Origin: Porphyromonadaceae bacterium UBA4277
GTDB taxonomy: Bacteria > Bacteroidota > Bacteroidia > Bacteroidales > Muribaculaceae
Assembly: GCA_002395965.1 (NCBI GenBank)
Contig: DGVT01000062.1
Span: 5,711-13,880 of the forward strand
Direction: 5' to 3'
DNA: 8,170 nucleotides
Below the pieces are notes generated by a model. It did no database searches. It worked only from the letters and a program-made list of their open reading frames with translations, and had not been told where the DNA came from. How positions within the stretch are numbered: the first letter of the stretch is position 1; each line of letters begins with the position of its first letter. This document shows, piece after piece, positions 5,936 through 8,170 of this stretch. Position numbers and translations under genes: made by a program.

Positions 5936-7768
5936 TTAGAACGTCTGCATATCGACCAGGTGCTTATAGGTGCCGGCAGCTGCCATGAGCTGGTCGTGAG
6001 TGCCCTGCTCCACTATGCGCCCGTCCTGCATCACGCAAATCAGGTCGGCATTCTTGATGGTTGACAGGCGGTGAGCGATGACCAGCGTAGTGCGCCCTTG
6101 CATGAGGTTGTTAAGCGCTTCTTGCACAAGATGTTCACTCTCGGTATCAAGAGCGCTGGTTGCCTCGTCAAGGATGAGGATGGGCGGATTTTTGAGTATG
6201 GCGCGGGCTATGCTGATGCGCTGGCGTTGTCCGCCCGAGAGCTTGCAACCGCGGTCGCCGATATTGGTGTCAAAACCCTCCTCGCTTGCCATTATAAAGT
6301 CGTAGGCATTGGCAATGCGTGCAGCCTCCTCCACCTGCTCGCGCGTGGCATTCTCCACGCCGAAGGTGATGTTGTTATAGAACGAGTCGTTAAACAGAAT
6401 GGCCTCTTGGTTGACATTACCCATCAGTGCACGCAGGTCGGCCACGCGCACGTTGCGGATGTCGATGCCATCCACGGTGATGGAGCCTTGCTGCACATCA
6501 TAGAAGCGCGGCAGCAAGTCGGCCATGGTGGTCTTGCCCGAGCCGCTCTGCCCCACTAATGCCACGGTCTTGCCACGCGGTATTTCGAGCGTAACGTCGT
6601 CGATGACCCAGGTCTCGCCATCGTTGTAGCTGAAGCGCACATTGTTGTAGGCAATGCCCCGGCCGAATGCCGGTAACGCAGCGGGCGTTGCCGGATCGGC
6701 GATAGTGTTCTCGGCATTCAAAATCTTGTCGATGCGCTGCATCGATGCCAGGCCGCGCTGGATGGCGTAGCTGGCTTTCGACAGGTCTTTGGCAGGATTG
6801 ATGATGCTGTAGAAAATCACCATGTAATAGATAAACTTAGGAGCCGTGATGCTGCTGTGGCCGCTCAAGATTAGCGTGCCGCCAAACCACAGCACGATGG
6901 CTATGGTAGCAGTGCCTAAGAATTCGCTCATGGGGTGAGCCAACTCGTAGCGGCGGTTCATGCGCGTGACAATGGTGCGATACTTCTCATTCTCGCCGGT
7001 AAAGCGGCGGCTCACCTTTTTCTCGGCATTAAACGCCTTGACAATGCGCAGCCCGCCTATGGTCTCCTCAATGTTGCTCAGCATCACGCCCCACTGCGTC
7101 TGCCCTTCGAGCGAGACGCGCTTGAGCCGCTTGCCCACGCCACCCATCAGCAGCCCGGCAAGTGGCAGCAAGATGAGCACAAACAGCGTGAGCTGCCAGC
7201 TCAGGGCTATCATCATCGTCAGGCAGGCTATAATCATGATGGGGTTCTTGAACATCAGGTCGAGCGACGACATGATGCTGTTTTCCACCTCGGTCACGTC
7301 GCCGCTCATGCGTGCCATCACGTCGCCCTTGCGCTCGTTGGAGAAGAAGCCTATGGGCAACGACACTATCTTGTCATAAATCTGGTTGCGGATGTCGCGC
7401 ACTACACCGGTGCGTATGGGTATCATGAAAAACGCACTCATGTAGGCACAACCGGTCTTCAACCCTGTCATCACCACCAGCGCCAGGGCTATGCACGCCA
7501 ATGCCGTGGATTGCCCGTAGCGCTCGATAATACACTGCACATAGTAGTAAAAATTATTGGTGATCACGGCATCTAACTTTCCGCTACCCCATGGCATGAA
7601 CGCGTAGGTCTGGGTGTTGAGTCCGAAGAGCATTTCCAAGATGGGAATGATCAGCGCAAACGAGAACAGCGTGAGAAACGCCGTCAACACATTGAACAAC
7701 ACATTGAGTGCCAAATATCTTTTGTAGGGCGGCACAAAGCGCGCCAGCAGGTCGAAGAATCCTTTCAT
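5936..7768 (-). CDS. MsbA-like ABC exporter (fused permease and ATPase)
   Basis: A 610-residue half-transporter expected to work as a homodimer in the inner membrane. Residues 1-330 form the transmembrane domain, with hydrophobic segments near 17-43, 88-115, 172-190, 193-210, 284-302 and 312-330. The nucleotide-binding domain occupies roughly 370-610 and has every key motif: Walker A GQSGSGKT (406-413), Q-loop Gln454, signature LSGGQ (510-514), Walker B LILDE (531-535) and switch His566. Length and order match the MsbA / type IV exporter family, whose members flip lipid A-core or export drugs and other lipids. The substrate cannot be read from sequence, so no gene symbol is given. It starts with ATG 7 bases after pgi and is probably co-transcribed with it. 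No residue needed for ATP hydrolysis is missing. Confidence 0.94.
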   Translation of the reverse strand: MKGFFDLLARFVPPYKRYLALNVLFNVLTAFLTLFSFALIIPILEMLFGLNTQTYAFMPWGSGKLDAVITNNFYYYVQCIIERYGQSTALACIALALVVMTGLKTGCAYMSAFFMIPIRTGVVRDIRNQIYDKIVSLPIGFFSNERKGDVMARMSGDVTEVENSIMSSLDLMFKNPIMIIACLTMMIALSWQLTLFVLILLPLAGLLMGGVGKRLKRVSLEGQTQWGVMLSNIEETIGGLRIVKAFNAEKKVSRRFTGENEKYRTIVTRMNRRYELAHPMSEFLGTATIAIVLWFGGTLILSGHSSITAPKFIYYMVIFYSIINPAKDLSKASYAIQRGLASMQRIDKILNAENTIADPATPAALPAFGRGIAYNNVRFSYNDGETWVIDDVTLEIPRGKTVALVGQSGSGKTTMADLLPRFYDVQQGSITVDGIDIRNVRVADLRALMGNVNQEAILFNDSFYNNITFGVENATREQVEEAARIANAYDFIMASEEGFDTNIGDRGCKLSGGQRQRISIARAILKNPPILILDEATSALDTESEHLVQEALNNLMQGRTTLVIAHRLSTIKNADLICVMQDGRIVEQGTHDQLMAAAGTYKHLVDMQTF

Positions 7769-7775
7769 TGCCGTT

Positions 7776-8170
7776 TTATTTCAGTCTTGCCTGGATGGCG
7801 CGGCTCTGCTCTTCGTAGCCGGGCTTGTTGAGCAAGGCGAACATGTTTTTCTTGTATGCCTCTACGCCGGGCTGGTTAAACGGGTTCACGCCTAACACAT
7901 AGCCGCTCATGCCGCAGGCTTTCTCAAAGAAGTAGATGAGCTGTCCCAAGCAGTGCTCGTTGAGTGCCGGCAGGGTGATGAGGATGTTGGGCACACCGCC
8001 ATCGACATGGGCAATCTGAGTGCCTAACTCGGCCATCATGTTCACCTCGCCCACGCGCTTGCCGGCTATGTAGTTCAGTCCGTCGAGGTCGGCGGCATCG
8101 TTAGGAATGACAACACAGTTGTTTTGTTTCTCCACGCGCAGCACCGTCTCGAAGATGGTGCGCTCGCCGT
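7776..8170 (-). CDS. pgi: Glucose-6-phosphate isomerase, C-terminal part (5' end outside window)
   Basis: Cytoplasmic enzyme that interconverts glucose 6-phosphate and fructose 6-phosphate in glycolysis and gluconeogenesis. About 130 C-terminal residues are visible. The frame is open to the window edge and its first complete codons read GERTIFET, so the GTG at 8144 is an internal Val codon and not the start. The segment GYVLGVNPFNQPGVEAYK fits the second phosphoglucose isomerase signature (F-[DN]-Q-x-G-V-E-x2-K). Its final Lys, at 7851-7853, corresponds to the conserved active-site lysine of the family. An upstream AHVDGGVPN run and a YFFEKACG helix are also typical. It ends in TAA, 7 bases before the ABC exporter start, which suggests one transcript. 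Identification is firm; only the N-terminal part is missing. Confidence 0.96.
   Translation of the reverse strand, partial: GERTIFETVLRVEKQNNCVVIPNDAADLDGLNYIAGKRVGEVNMMAELGTQIAHVDGGVPNILITLPALNEHCLGQLIYFFEKACGMSGYVLGVNPFNQPGVEAYKKNMFALLNKPGYEEQSRAIQARLK

Noticed and set aside
8142..8144. GTG start of a 122-residue gene
   Set aside because: The frame continues upstream to the window edge with isomerase sequence, so this is an internal codon of pgi.

Overview
The window comes from a bacterium of the order Bacteroidales. The family is probably Muribaculaceae or Prevotellaceae; this is an inference from protein character and not from a marker gene. The evidence is a lipoprotein with a Cys-terminated signal peptide, an outer-membrane barrel ending in Phe, a DUF4143 ATPase typical of the phylum, absence of Shine-Dalgarno sequences before starts, and promoter-like sites fitting the Bacteroidetes consensus TTTG / TAnnTTTG. 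All six supported genes lie on the minus strand, so transcription runs from high to low coordinates. There is no rRNA, tRNA, CRISPR array or recognisable insertion sequence.

Layout in transcription order: (1) 8170-7776, the C-terminal part of glucose-6-phosphate isomerase, cut by the window edge. (2) 7768-5936, a complete MsbA-like ABC exporter starting 7 bases after pgi and presumably co-transcribed with it. (3) 5935-5703, an intergenic and leader stretch. It contains an inverted repeat, a 23-codon coding-like tail in frame behind the exporter stop, a near-consensus promoter, and a 34-bp-period direct repeat that fills the predicted leader of the next gene. (4) 5702-4356, an AAA+ ATPase with a C-terminal DUF4143 nuclease-like domain, clearly more AT-rich than its neighbours. 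(5) 4317-3544, a small outer-membrane barrel protein with a periplasmic Sm-like N-terminal segment. (6) 3504-877, a large secreted GHL10-type glycoside hydrolase with beta-sandwich modules and a C-terminal pair of dockerin type I calcium loops. (7) 872-249, a lipoprotein of unknown function that starts 4 bases after the hydrolase stop. (8) 248-1, non-coding, with two 9-base-period tandem tracts and a cluster of three hairpins, one of them a perfect 32-base palindrome.

The window appears to hold two functional groups. The pgi-exporter pair is housekeeping: sugar-phosphate metabolism and envelope lipid or drug export. The barrel-hydrolase-lipoprotein group acts outside the cytoplasm and probably forms one transcription unit concerned with the envelope or extracellular glycans. 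The AT-rich ATPase sits between them with its own promoter and looks like a later arrival. No complete novel system is evident. The least explained items are the repeat-built leader of the ATPase gene, the dockerin pair on a Bacteroidales hydrolase, and the hairpin cluster at the left edge.
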